Below are positions 1-6,415 of a stretch of DNA of 11,931 nucleotides, in pieces (within the stretch, counting starts at the first letter, position 1; each line of letters starts with the position of its first letter). The notes under the pieces are model-generated. The model was not told the origin of the DNA, ran no database searches, and saw only the letters and a list, made by a program, of their open reading frames with translations. The translations under genes and the position numbers were made by a program. The DNA is from Flavobacteriaceae bacterium (GTDB lineage Bacteria; Bacteroidota; Bacteroidia; Flavobacteriales; Flavobacteriaceae): contig JABDLH010000153.1 in NCBI GenBank assembly GCA_013003145.1, positions 1 through 11,931 of the forward strand, given 5' to 3'.

Positions 1-261
1 GATGAAAATAGGCAAGGACTCACAGTATTCCAAGATCCATACGAGGCCTGTAAAGATGCCCATGCCGTTGCAGTCCTCACCGAATGGGAGGAGTTTAAGG
101 ATTATGACTGGAATAGGATCTACGACAACATGCAGAAACCCGCATTCATCTTTGATGGGCGCGGTATATTAGATAAAAAGCTTTTAAATAACATCGGGTT
201 CATCTATTACCGAATCGGGGAGGGCGCCCAGGATTCAATAGAAATTCAATCTGTACATTAA
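1..261 (+). CDS. ugd: UDP-glucose 6-dehydrogenase, C-terminal fragment
   Basis: This is the last 86 codons of a gene that starts left of the window; reading frame 1 is open from base 1 to the TAA at 259-261. The enzyme oxidises UDP-glucose to UDP-glucuronate with two NAD+ in the cytoplasm. The visible part matches the C-terminal UDP-binding domain of the UDP-glucose/GDP-mannose dehydrogenase family: 'DPYEACKDAHAVAVLTEWEEF', then 'DWNRIYDNM', 'KPAFIFDGRGILD' and 'NNIGFIYYRIG', all typical of the end of Ugd. The catalytic cysteine and Rossmann domain are outside the window. It lies 66 bp upstream of a UDP-glucuronate decarboxylase gene, whose substrate it makes, so the two are probably cotranscribed. 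A related UDP-sugar dehydrogenase cannot be fully excluded from the tail alone, but the neighbour supports Ugd. Confidence 0.88.
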   Translation, partial: DENRQGLTVFQDPYEACKDAHAVAVLTEWEEFKDYDWNRIYDNMQKPAFIFDGRGILDKKLLNNIGFIYYRIGEGAQDSIEIQSVH

Positions 262-327
262 TGCACTTTTCTAGTTGGTAGATTGTACTGTTGAGCTTTG
301 AAAAATAAGGTAGTTTAAGCAAATTAT

Positions 328-1314
328 ATGAAAAGAGTTTTAATCACCGGTGCAGCCGGCTTCCTGGGGTCACATCTTTGTGATCGTTTTATCAAAGAAG
401 GCTTTCACGTGATCGGGATGGATAACCTGATCACAGGAGACCTGAAGAATATTGAGCATCTTTTTAAGCTGCCCGAGTTCGAATTCTATCATCACGATGT
501 GACCAAATTTGTGCATGTGGCCGGTAAGCTGGATTATATCCTGCATTTTGCCTCACCGGCAAGCCCGATAGATTATCTTAAAATTCCGATCCAGACCCTG
601 AAGGTTGGCGCTCTTGGTACGCATAACCTGCTTGGACTAGCTAAAGAGAAAGGCGCACGTATCCTCATCGCATCTACTTCGGAGATCTACGGGGATCCCT
701 TGGTGCATCCGCAGACCGAAGAATATTACGGGAATGTGAACACCATCGGTCCCAGGGGAGTTTATGATGAGGCTAAACGATTCCAGGAATCCATCACTAT
801 GGCCTATCATCGTTTTCATGGGCTGGATACGCGGATTGTCAGGATATTTAATACCTACGGCCCACGGATGAGGTTAAATGACGGCAGGGTGATTCCTGCA
901 TTTATGGGACAGGCCCTGCGGGGAGAAGACCTTACCGTGTTCGGTGATGGCTCCCAGACTCGTTCCTTCTGTTATGTAGATGACGAGATTGAGGGGATCT
1001 ACCGTTTGCTGATGAGCGATTACACCATGCCGGTCAATATCGGGAACCCACACGAGATCACCATTAAGGATTTCGCAGAGGAAATTATTAAACTAACGGG
1101 GACAGACCAGAAGATCATCTACAAGCCATTGCCGAAAGACGATCCGATGCAACGCCAGCCCGATATCACTAAAGCCAAGAAGATCCTTGGGTGGGAACCT
1201 AAGGTGGGCAGGGAAGAAGGAATGCGCAAGACTTTCGATTATTTTAAAACGCTTTCCCAGGATGAGTTAGAGAAAACGGAGCATCGCGACTTCAGTAGCC
1301 GGAACAGGAAATAG
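328..1314 (+). CDS. uxs: UDP-glucuronate decarboxylase (UDP-xylose synthase)
   Basis: A 328-residue extended short-chain dehydrogenase that converts UDP-glucuronate to UDP-xylose plus CO2, with bound NAD+, in the cytoplasm. The N-terminal Rossmann motif GAAGFLG is at residues 8-14 and the conserved '[11 protein letters not shown]' at 73-83. 'STSEIYGDP' at 116-124 carries the catalytic Ser/Thr and Glu, and YDEAK at 146-150 holds the Tyr146/Lys150 pair. '[10 protein letters not shown]' at 205-214 is a sugar-nucleotide binding loop. The SPASP, SEIYGDP and YDEAKR signatures distinguish UXS from dTDP-glucose dehydratases and GalE. The length is close to that of bacterial UXS proteins. No membrane anchor is visible, unlike animal UXS1. 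The preceding ugd fragment makes its substrate, so the pair forms a UDP-xylose route for capsule, LPS or exopolysaccharide. I see no clear promoter in the 66-bp gap, which agrees with cotranscription. Confidence 0.92.
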   Translation: MKRVLITGAAGFLGSHLCDRFIKEGFHVIGMDNLITGDLKNIEHLFKLPEFEFYHHDVTKFVHVAGKLDYILHFASPASPIDYLKIPIQTLKVGALGTHNLLGLAKEKGARILIASTSEIYGDPLVHPQTEEYYGNVNTIGPRGVYDEAKRFQESITMAYHRFHGLDTRIVRIFNTYGPRMRLNDGRVIPAFMGQALRGEDLTVFGDGSQTRSFCYVDDEIEGIYRLLMSDYTMPVNIGNPHEITIKDFAEEIIKLTGTDQKIIYKPLPKDDPMQRQPDITKAKKILGWEPKVGREEGMRKTFDYFKTLSQDELEKTEHRDFSSRNRK

Positions 1315-1335
1315 AATTAATAATTCTCAATAAGC

Positions 1336-1385
1336 GTAAGCGGTCTAAAATTCGGGTGGATACACCTGTTCTTTAGACCGCTTAC
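1336..1385 (+). terminator. Strong stem-loop after uxs, probable terminator
   Basis: A perfect 14-bp inverted repeat has arms 1336-1349 (GTAAGCGGTCTAAA) and 1372-1385 (TTTAGACCGCTTAC). The 22-nt loop contains a small inner stem, GGTG/CACC. The repeat sits 21 bp after the uxs stop, and a T-rich run (TATTTTT) begins three bases after the stem, so it fits a rho-independent terminator. The T run is not immediately adjacent, so efficiency is uncertain. Confidence 0.65.
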
Positions 1386-1387
1386 TG

Positions 1388-1395
1388 TATTTTTG
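1388..1395 (+). promoter_or_regulatory. Possible purD -7 element TATTTTTG
   Basis: TATTTTTG matches the Bacteroidota -7 consensus TAnnTTTG exactly and lies 17 bp upstream of the purD ATG. No clear TTG -33 element is found at the expected 17-23 bp distance; that position is occupied by the loop and right arm of the preceding stem-loop. The same T run would serve as the terminator tail. The match could therefore be coincidental. Confidence 0.4.
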
Positions 1396-1412
1396 CCCCA
1401 AACTTTAATCAC

Positions 1413-2684
1413 ATGAATATCCTTATCCTCGGTTCAGGAGGGCGTGAACATACGCTGGCCTGGAAACTCGATCAGAGTCCCAAATGCAGCCAACTCTTTA
1501 TAGCGCCCGGAAATGCGGGCACTGCAGGAATCGGGACCAATCTCGATATATCTGTGGAAGATTTTGAAGGGATAAAGAAGGCAGTTCTGCAACACGGGGT
1601 GGAAATGGTCATCGTAGGCCCGGAAGTTCCCCTCGTTCAAGGCATTCATGATTTCTTCCTTGAAGATGAGCAGTTGAAAAATATCCCTGTTATCGGGCCA
1701 CAGAAGCAGGCTGCTACACTTGAAGGCAGCAAGCAGTTTGCCAAGGAATTCATGTACCGGCATAATATCCCCACCGCGGCCTACCAAAGTTTTAAAGCGG
1801 GAGAGCTGGAGGCGGGACAAGCATTCCTGGAAACCTTAGACCCGCCCTATGTATTGAAAGCAGACGGGCTTGCGGCAGGGAAAGGTGTGCTTATCCTGGA
1901 CGATCTACAGGAAGCCAAGGACGAATTAGAGGCCATGCTGGTCGATTCTAAGTTTGGCGAAGCAAGTCGCACCGTAGTGATCGAAGAGTTTCTGTCGGGG
2001 ATTGAACTCAGTTGTTTTGTACTGACTGATGGGAATGACTACAAGGTGCTGCCGATGGCAAAAGACTATAAGCGTATCGGTAAAGGGGACACCGGTCTTA
2101 ATACAGGCGGTATGGGAGCTGTTTCCCCGGTTCCCTTTGCCGATAAGGATTTTGAGGCAAGAATACACGCCCGCATCGTTAAGCCCACGGTAGAAGGGCT
2201 TAAAAAGGATGGGATTCCATATGTCGGCTTTATTTTTATCGGCCTGATCAAAGTAGGGGATGATCCCAAGGTAATTGAATACAACGTACGCCTTGGTGAC
2301 CCGGAAACCGAAGTGGTTATTCCCAGGGTGAAGAATGACCTGGTAGAAATGTTCCAGGCGCTTGCTGAAGGACGACTTGGTTCTGTAGAGCTCGAGATCG
2401 ACCCACGTGCGGCTACAACCGTAATGCTGGTTTCCGGAGGTTACCCGGGGGGGTATGAAAAGAAAAAAGTGATCTCAGGACTGGATGAGGTAAAGGATGC
2501 AATTCCGTTTCATGCAGGCACTACGACAGAGCAGGGGAAGGTAGTGACCAACGGAGGCAGGGTTCTTGCACTGACTGCCTATGGGAACAGTTTCATGGAT
2601 GCCTTGAAGAGCTCGTACAAGGAAGCCGAAAAAATATCATTTGACGGAGTGTACTACCGGGATGATATTGGATTTGATCTGTAA
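1413..2684 (+). CDS. purD: Phosphoribosylamine--glycine ligase
   Basis: A 423-residue cytoplasmic enzyme of de novo purine synthesis that joins 5-phosphoribosylamine to glycine with ATP, giving GAR. The N-terminal domain starts with 'MNILILGSGGREHTLAWKL' (GSGGREH at residues 7-13), followed by 'GPEVPLVQGI'. The ATP-grasp domain carries 'KADGLAAGKGV' at 149-159, and the metal/ATP-binding motif 'YNVRLGDPETE' is at 290-300, where most homologues have FNARFGDPE. The length is normal and all core motifs are intact. The ATG at 1413 is the natural start because GSGGREH must lie near the N-terminus. The gene appears to be a single transcription unit, with a stem-loop upstream and a terminator directly downstream. 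No other pur gene is in the window, as expected where purine genes are scattered. Confidence 0.97.
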   Translation: MNILILGSGGREHTLAWKLDQSPKCSQLFIAPGNAGTAGIGTNLDISVEDFEGIKKAVLQHGVEMVIVGPEVPLVQGIHDFFLEDEQLKNIPVIGPQKQAATLEGSKQFAKEFMYRHNIPTAAYQSFKAGELEAGQAFLETLDPPYVLKADGLAAGKGVLILDDLQEAKDELEAMLVDSKFGEASRTVVIEEFLSGIELSCFVLTDGNDYKVLPMAKDYKRIGKGDTGLNTGGMGAVSPVPFADKDFEARIHARIVKPTVEGLKKDGIPYVGFIFIGLIKVGDDPKVIEYNVRLGDPETEVVIPRVKNDLVEMFQALAEGRLGSVELEIDPRAATTVMLVSGGYPGGYEKKKVISGLDEVKDAIPFHAGTTTEQGKVVTNGGRVLALTAYGNSFMDALKSSYKEAEKISFDGVYYRDDIGFDL

Positions 2685-2689
2685 CGAAA

Positions 2690-2712
2690 AAACCCGCCAA
2701 TCCGGCGGGTTT
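2690..2712. terminator. Bidirectional terminator between purD and the DUF6341 gene
   Basis: A 9-bp perfect stem, AAACCCGCC (2690-2698) with GGCGGGTTT (2704-2712), has a 5-nt loop. On the plus strand it is followed by an AT-rich tract ending in a T run. On the minus strand it is followed by TTTTTTCG. It lies 6 bp after the purD stop and 25 bp after the end of the convergent minus-strand gene, so it can end both transcripts. Confidence 0.9.
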
Positions 2713-2736
2713 ATATTTTATTCTTTTTTGAGACGA

Positions 2737-2958
2737 TTACAGGTAACTGTGTGAAGTGATACTCTTGTCCTCTTCCTCCCGGTCATTGAAAATTTTCAAT
2801 TGCTTCAGCCAATAGACCATGGCTACCGTTCCGATGATTACAAATATCCAATTCAGGGTATTAGCCAGCCACCAGCTGTCCATGAACCTCAAAAAATCAA
2901 AAGGCGCAAAAAGGACGTTAACGAATAAATCTTCAATGCCTTCAAAAAATGCTTTCAT
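2737..2958 (-). CDS. Small single-pass membrane protein, DUF6341 family
   Basis: A 73-residue protein of unknown function. From memory its sequence fits the flavobacterial DUF6341 family: an amphipathic N-terminus ('MKAFFEGIEDLFVNVLFAP'), a Trp-rich segment WWLANTLNW at 29-37, one hydrophobic helix at about 35-51, and a charged tail with EEEDKSITSHS at 61-71. There is no signal peptide or lipobox, so it is probably an inner-membrane protein. It is transcribed away from the DUF6427 gene and converges on purD across a shared terminator. A very good promoter lies just upstream. Family members seem to have been named uracil phosphoribosyltransferase in some records, probably through gene neighbourhood; nothing in this sequence supports that activity. 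Confidence 0.8.
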   Translation of the reverse strand: MKAFFEGIEDLFVNVLFAPFDFLRFMDSWWLANTLNWIFVIIGTVAMVYWLKQLKIFNDREEEDKSITSHSYL

Positions 2959-2977
2959 CTTGGTTATATTTACAGCA

Positions 2978-3007
2978 CAAAAATATAAAAACCGGGGATG
3001 ATTTCAA
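2978..3007 (-). promoter_or_regulatory. Promoter of the DUF6341 gene
   Basis: Reading the minus strand, TTG (3005-3007) is followed after 19 bp by TATTTTTG (2985-2978), an exact fit to the Bacteroidota TTG-N19-TAnnTTTG pattern. It lies 19 bp upstream of the start codon at 2958, implying a very short leader. The -33 part falls inside the first codons of the divergent DUF6427 gene. Confidence 0.7.
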
Positions 3008-3936
3008 GTGTTTTTGGAAAAACTAAGCCGATAAACTATATCATCCTGATGGGTTTCCTCTTTTTCTTCTATTGGATAACCCACTTTTTCTTTTTTAACG
3101 CCTCTTACGAACCGGAACAACTAATTGGGCAGACCCTGGTGCTCTCGTTATTACTATTCAGTGTTTTCGTGGTCGATTTCATCGTGAAACGCAACCAGAT
3201 CATGGGAAGTAATTCTTATGCGATGCTATATTACACCATGCTTTTCGTGATCTTCCCACAGGTTCTTATCGACAATAATGCCATTTTCTGTGGGTTTTTC
3301 CTGCTGCTTGCAACAAGGAGAGCGATAAGCTTGAAAACTGCTAAAGACATAAAACTGAAAATTTACGATGCATCCCTTTGGATAGCCCTGGCCAGCCTGT
3401 TTTACCAATGGGCTTTGTTGTACATATTAGTGCTGTATGTCGCCATTTATTTCTACGATCCCAAGAACATCAGGAACTGGTTGCTTCCCATGGCGGGAGC
3501 GGTAACGGTCGCTTTGATCAGCTGGAGTTTCCTGATCCTCTTGGGCAGGGAATCGTTTTTTGGCGAACATTTTCGTTTTATCTGGAATTTTGACTTGCAG
3601 TTCTACGCCTCCTGGCAAAATAGTACTAAGCTTATCGCGTACATTGTCCTGATTGTGTTTACCGGGTTTCTAGCATTCCTGAAACTTGGGCAGTTGGGAA
3701 TGGGCCGAATTATAACCTTGCGTTTGGTGGTGATCTCCGTGGCTGTTGGCCTGGTCATTACTTTACTGGAGACCGGACCGGGGCGCTATCCCGTTCTGAT
3801 CACATTTTTTCCGGCCGCTACTCTCCTGGCGAAGTATGTAGAGATCATCAGGAGACACAAGATCAAGGAAATTACCCTGGTTCTTTCTGTACTGATCCCC
3901 TTCACGGTGCTGCTGCTTGAAACAGTTCTGAAATAA
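2998..3936 (+). CDS. Polytopic membrane protein, DUF6427 family
   Basis: A 312-residue integral membrane protein of unknown function, recognised from memory as DUF6427 of flavobacteria. After a short cytoplasmic start it is almost all hydrophobic, with roughly nine or ten helices: about 13-33, 44-63, 75-90, 94-107, two in 126-152, and single ones near 161-182, 208-230, 238-257, 265-280 and 291-310. Short basic loops such as VKRNQ (63-67), RRAISLKTAKDIKLK and RRHKIKE suggest cytoplasmic sides. The multi-helix layout recalls polyprenyl-sugar glycosyltransferases or O-antigen proteins, but I see no diagnostic motif. It is divergent from the DUF6341 gene by 39 bp, and the DUF4254 gene follows after 30 bp. 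The plus-strand element TATATTTA at 2965-2972 (seven of eight consensus bases) may drive it. Base composition matches the neighbours. Confidence 0.8.
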   Translation: MISSVFGKTKPINYIILMGFLFFFYWITHFFFFNASYEPEQLIGQTLVLSLLLFSVFVVDFIVKRNQIMGSNSYAMLYYTMLFVIFPQVLIDNNAIFCGFFLLLATRRAISLKTAKDIKLKIYDASLWIALASLFYQWALLYILVLYVAIYFYDPKNIRNWLLPMAGAVTVALISWSFLILLGRESFFGEHFRFIWNFDLQFYASWQNSTKLIAYIVLIVFTGFLAFLKLGQLGMGRIITLRLVVISVAVGLVITLLETGPGRYPVLITFFPAATLLAKYVEIIRRHKIKEITLVLSVLIPFTVLLLETVLK

Positions 3937-3948
3937 AAAGTATCTTTG
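3917..3948 (+). promoter_or_regulatory. Promoter of the DUF4254-GT9 unit
   Basis: TTG (3917-3919), a 21-bp spacer and TATCTTTG (3941-3948) match the Bacteroidota -33/-7 consensus exactly at the -7. The -7 box lies 18 bp before the ATG at 3967. The -33 lies inside the last codons of the DUF6427 gene, so the DUF4254 gene has its own start even though it follows closely. Confidence 0.72.
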
Positions 3949-3966
3949 CGGCAAAAGGATAAACAG

Positions 3967-4572
3967 ATGCAGTTCAGCCAAATCGCAAATCGCATATTTG
4001 AAGAAAGTATAAAGAAATACCATGTAATAGACCGGGTAGACCAGGAACTTAATAACCCTTATCCTGCAGGAGATATAGAACACCTGCTCTATAGGAAAAA
4101 CTGGATCGATACCGTGCAATGGCATTTTGAAGACCTTATCCGGGACCCGGAAATCGACCCCGTAGCTGCACTGGAATTGAAAAGGAAGATCGATGCCAGT
4201 AACCAGGAAAGAACAGACCTTGTAGAGTATATCGATTCCTTTTTCCTACAAAAATACCAATCGGTAGAAATTAAAGATGGCGCGACCATCAATACTGAAA
4301 GTCCCGCATGGGCCATAGACCGCTTGTCTATCCTGGCTCTCAAGATCTACCACATGAAAGAAGAGGCCGAGCGTTCTGATGCTACGGAAAGTCATCGTAA
4401 AGCCTGCGAGGGGAAACTTCACATTCTATTGGAACAGCAAAAGGATCTTTCAACCGCCATTGACCAGCTTCTCAACGATATAGAGAATGGAGATAAGTAC
4501 ATGAAAGTCTATAAGCAGATGAAGATGTACAATGACGATGAGCTTAATCCCGTGCTTCGTGGGCAAAAATAA
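3967..4572 (+). CDS. DUF4254 domain protein
   Basis: A 201-residue soluble, mostly helical, charged protein of unknown function that I recognise as the DUF4254 family. Conserved stretches include 'VDQELNNPYP', 'IEHLLYRKNWIDTVQWHFED', 'LKRKIDASNQERTDLVEYID', 'NTESPAWAIDRLSILALKIY' and a C-terminal 'YMKVYKQMKMYND'. There is no signal peptide or membrane segment. I chose the ATG at 3967 because the frame is open further upstream only through the promoter -7 box, and 'MQFSQIANRIFEESI' looks like the family N-terminus. The glycosyltransferase gene overlaps its end by 14 bp if the GTG start is used, which suggests translational coupling and a role linked to glycan synthesis. That role is inferred from context, not from any motif. 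Confidence 0.85.
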   Translation: MQFSQIANRIFEESIKKYHVIDRVDQELNNPYPAGDIEHLLYRKNWIDTVQWHFEDLIRDPEIDPVAALELKRKIDASNQERTDLVEYIDSFFLQKYQSVEIKDGATINTESPAWAIDRLSILALKIYHMKEEAERSDATESHRKACEGKLHILLEQQKDLSTAIDQLLNDIENGDKYMKVYKQMKMYNDDELNPVLRGQK

Positions 4573-5605
4573 GGAGAAGCCCGTAGTCGTCCTGCGTTTA
4601 TCTTCCATGGGTGATGTTGCGATGACCATCCCTGTAATACTCGCATTCAGGAAAAAATACCCCGATATCCCACTCACGTTTGTGACCCGGCCGTTTTTCG
4701 GAAAGATCATACGGCAGGTCCCCGGGGTGCATGTTTTTGTCGCAGACCTGCAGGGAAGGCATAAAGGTGTTCTTGGCATATGGAGATTGGCCCGCGATAT
4801 TGCCGGTCTGCATCCCATGGCTGTGGCAGACCTTCACGGCGTTCTTCGCACTCACCTCCTGCGACTTTTCACCCTTTTTAATACCTTCCCATTTCGCCAG
4901 ATCGATAAAGGCAGGTCAGGAAAGAAAGCGATAACTGCTACAGTTAAAAAGGATTTTTCACCATTAAAAACTACTTTCGAAAGATATTCAGAGGTATTTG
5001 AGAAGCTGGGATTTCCCCTTGAGCTCAGAAATACCGATGTATTAAAGCGGCAGCCATTGCCCGCTGGGCTCAATGACCTGGTGGGGACAGATAAGAGAAA
5101 ATGGATTGGTGTTGCACCCTTTGCTGCATATCCCGGGAAACAATACCCGCTGGAAAAAATGGAAGAAGTGGTGGCGCAACTTACAAAGGGGGAGAAGTAT
5201 AGTATTTTCCTCTTTGGTGGAGGAGAACAGGAACGCCAATTACTGAGTCAGTGGGAAATGAAATATGAACACTGTATCAACCTGGTGGGCAGGGGGACAT
5301 TTGAAGAAGAACTGGCATTGATTTCCAGCTTAGATATGATGCTGGCCATGGATAGTGGGAACGCCCATCTCGCAGCGATGTACGGAATTCCTACTTTAAC
5401 CTTATGGGGCGTTACACATCCCTATACCGGTTTCTACCCGTTTGGGCAGGATGCAGCGTATAGTTTACTGGCAGACCGGTCTAAATATCCAGGGATTCCA
5501 ACTTCGGTATACGGGAACAAAGTTCCTGAGGGTTATGAAAAAGCCATGAATACTATAAGTCCTGCAGCTGTATTGAAAAAGATCGAGGAGATCACGGCCG
5601 GATAA
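4559..5605 (+). CDS. Glycosyltransferase family 9 (heptosyltransferase-like)
   Basis: A protein of about 348 residues of the ADP-heptose:LPS heptosyltransferase family (GT9, GT-B fold), expected to add a sugar to lipopolysaccharide core or a similar glycan at the inner face of the membrane. The N-terminal motif 'VVVLRLSSMGDVAMTIPV' (about residues 9-26) is the family's 'RxSxxGDvxxtxPv' signature. The C-terminal nucleotide-sugar site is 'DSGNAHLAAMYGIPTLTLWG' from about residue 265. I prefer the GTG at 4559 because it places the first beta strand near the N-terminus, giving 'MGKNKEKPVVVLRLSS'. ATGs at 4532 and 4538 are also in frame and would overlap the DUF4254 gene by 41 or 35 bp. The TAA directly abuts the stop of the convergent tetR gene. 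The acceptor and exact donor sugar cannot be told from sequence. Confidence 0.85.
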   Translation: MGKNKEKPVVVLRLSSMGDVAMTIPVILAFRKKYPDIPLTFVTRPFFGKIIRQVPGVHVFVADLQGRHKGVLGIWRLARDIAGLHPMAVADLHGVLRTHLLRLFTLFNTFPFRQIDKGRSGKKAITATVKKDFSPLKTTFERYSEVFEKLGFPLELRNTDVLKRQPLPAGLNDLVGTDKRKWIGVAPFAAYPGKQYPLEKMEEVVAQLTKGEKYSIFLFGGGEQERQLLSQWEMKYEHCINLVGRGTFEEELALISSLDMMLAMDSGNAHLAAMYGIPTLTLWGVTHPYTGFYPFGQDAAYSLLADRSKYPGIPTSVYGNKVPEGYEKAMNTISPAAVLKKIEEITAG

Positions 5606-6220
5606 TCAGGCCATCTCTTTTTGTGCCAACATCTTAAAATACTGCCGTAATTGTTGTATGTACTGGTATCGTAAAGTCCTGGAATTTCCTTCTACCATCA
5701 GGGTCCTTATTCCTATATAGGACGCTATCAGGTAAGAAGCAACTCCTTCGCTATCTATGTGACGGGCCACATAGCCGTCAGATTTACCCTTTTGCAGCAA
5801 AGATACCAGGTTCACTTCCCATATTTGGTAAATGTCCTTCAGGTACTTCATTATTACCGGGTTCTTCCCATTGAATTCCGTCATGAAATTAGACAGCATA
5901 AAACCGTGATCCAGGGTGTTATGTTCTGCTGTGGCCAGGGAATTTTCAAAAGTATTCAGAATATTGTTCAATGGATCTTCCTGCCCTTCAATGGGCTCTA
6001 TCATATGACTGTAGAACTTCTGCACCACCAGGTTCTGTACAATACTGATAAAGAAATCTTCCTTGGAGTCAAAGTGGTAGTAAAATGCACCCTTAGACAG
6101 GCCAAGTGCTTTAAGGATATCATCAATACTGGTATTGTAGTACCCGTTCTGGTAGAATAATTCAAGCCCTGTTACCTGCATTCTGTGCATGGTGGCCATG
6201 CGTTTAAGTGTCTTGTCCAT
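5606..6220 (-). CDS. TetR/AcrR family transcriptional regulator
   Basis: A 204-residue one-component repressor-type regulator. The N-terminal TetR DNA-binding domain spans about residues 12-58, with helix-turn-helix 'SIDDILKALGLSKGAFYYHF' at 31-50. The rest is the ligand-binding and dimerisation domain. Its region 'GFMLSNFMTEF' resembles the 'GCLLxNLxxE' element in the C-terminal domain of AcuR/NemR-like TetR proteins. Because the DNA-binding helix starts close to residue 14, the true start could also be Met8, Met11 or Met14. It is the last of three minus-strand genes, 195 bp beyond arsS, and its stop codon directly abuts that of the GT9 gene. A palindrome cluster at 6353-6408 is the obvious candidate operator. 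The inducing ligand is unknown, and a link to the ArsS module is inferred only from position. Confidence 0.9.
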   Translation of the reverse strand: MDKTLKRMATMHRMQVTGLELFYQNGYYNTSIDDILKALGLSKGAFYYHFDSKEDFFISIVQNLVVQKFYSHMIEPIEGQEDPLNNILNTFENSLATAEHNTLDHGFMLSNFMTEFNGKNPVIMKYLKDIYQIWEVNLVSLLQKGKSDGYVARHIDSEGVASYLIASYIGIRTLMVEGNSRTLRYQYIQQLRQYFKMLAQKEMA

Positions 6221-6352
6221 GAGATTTGGGATTTGGGTTCAAAACAGACTGTTGAGTCTCTTACAAAGAACTCCCGATCCTTTGATGACAGGAAGATTTT
6301 AGGACGTAGAGAAGAAAAAATTCGTTCAATGGCAGGAAATCCGATCAAATGC

Positions 6353-6375
6353 CGGTAGAAGGCCCGGGCCTACCG
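6353..6375. repeat. GC-rich nested palindromes
   Basis: AGGCCCGGGCCT (6360-6371) is a perfect 12-bp palindrome, framed by CGGTAG (6353-6358) and CTACCG (6370-6375). The right side overlaps the first bases of the 16-bp palindrome at 6373. It contrasts with the AT-rich surroundings and extends the dyad cluster between arsS and tetR. Its function is unknown. Confidence 0.5.
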
Positions 6376-6388
6376 ACCACTTGGTCGG
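6373..6388. promoter_or_regulatory. Palindrome, candidate TetR operator
   Basis: CCGACCA-CT-TGGTCGG is a perfect 7+2+7 palindrome. The core GACCA-NN-TGGTC equals the core I recall for the TetR-family regulator RutR (TTGACCA-NN-TGGTCAA), and GACC/GGTC half-sites are common among TetR operators. It lies 27 bp downstream of the arsS stop and 152 bp upstream of the tetR start. No TAnnTTTG promoter is evident beside it on the minus strand, so binding and its effect are inferred. Confidence 0.5.
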
Positions 6389-6408
6389 AAATAAAGTCCG
6401 ACCAAGTG
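6378..6408. repeat. 12-bp inverted repeat beside the candidate operator
   Basis: CACTTGGTCGGA (6378-6389) and TCCGACCAAGTG (6397-6408) are perfect inverted copies separated by 7 bp, overlapping the 16-bp palindrome so that three GGTCGG-type half-sites lie in a row. As RNA from the minus strand this would be a 12-bp hairpin starting 8 nt after the arsS stop. No U tract follows, so it is either a second operator half or a 3' mRNA-stabilising or weak terminator hairpin. Confidence 0.6.
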
Positions 6409-6415
6409 CATTTCA

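Noticed and set aside
2737..2958. Naming the 73-residue protein uracil phosphoribosyltransferase
   Set aside because: It is a third of the enzyme's size, membrane-spanning, and lacks any PRPP-binding motif.
6246..6259. AGACT-GTTG-AGTCT hairpin and the ATTTGGG tandem repeat near the tetR start
   Set aside because: Too short (5-bp stem, two 7-bp copies) to distinguish from chance and not placed like a promoter element.
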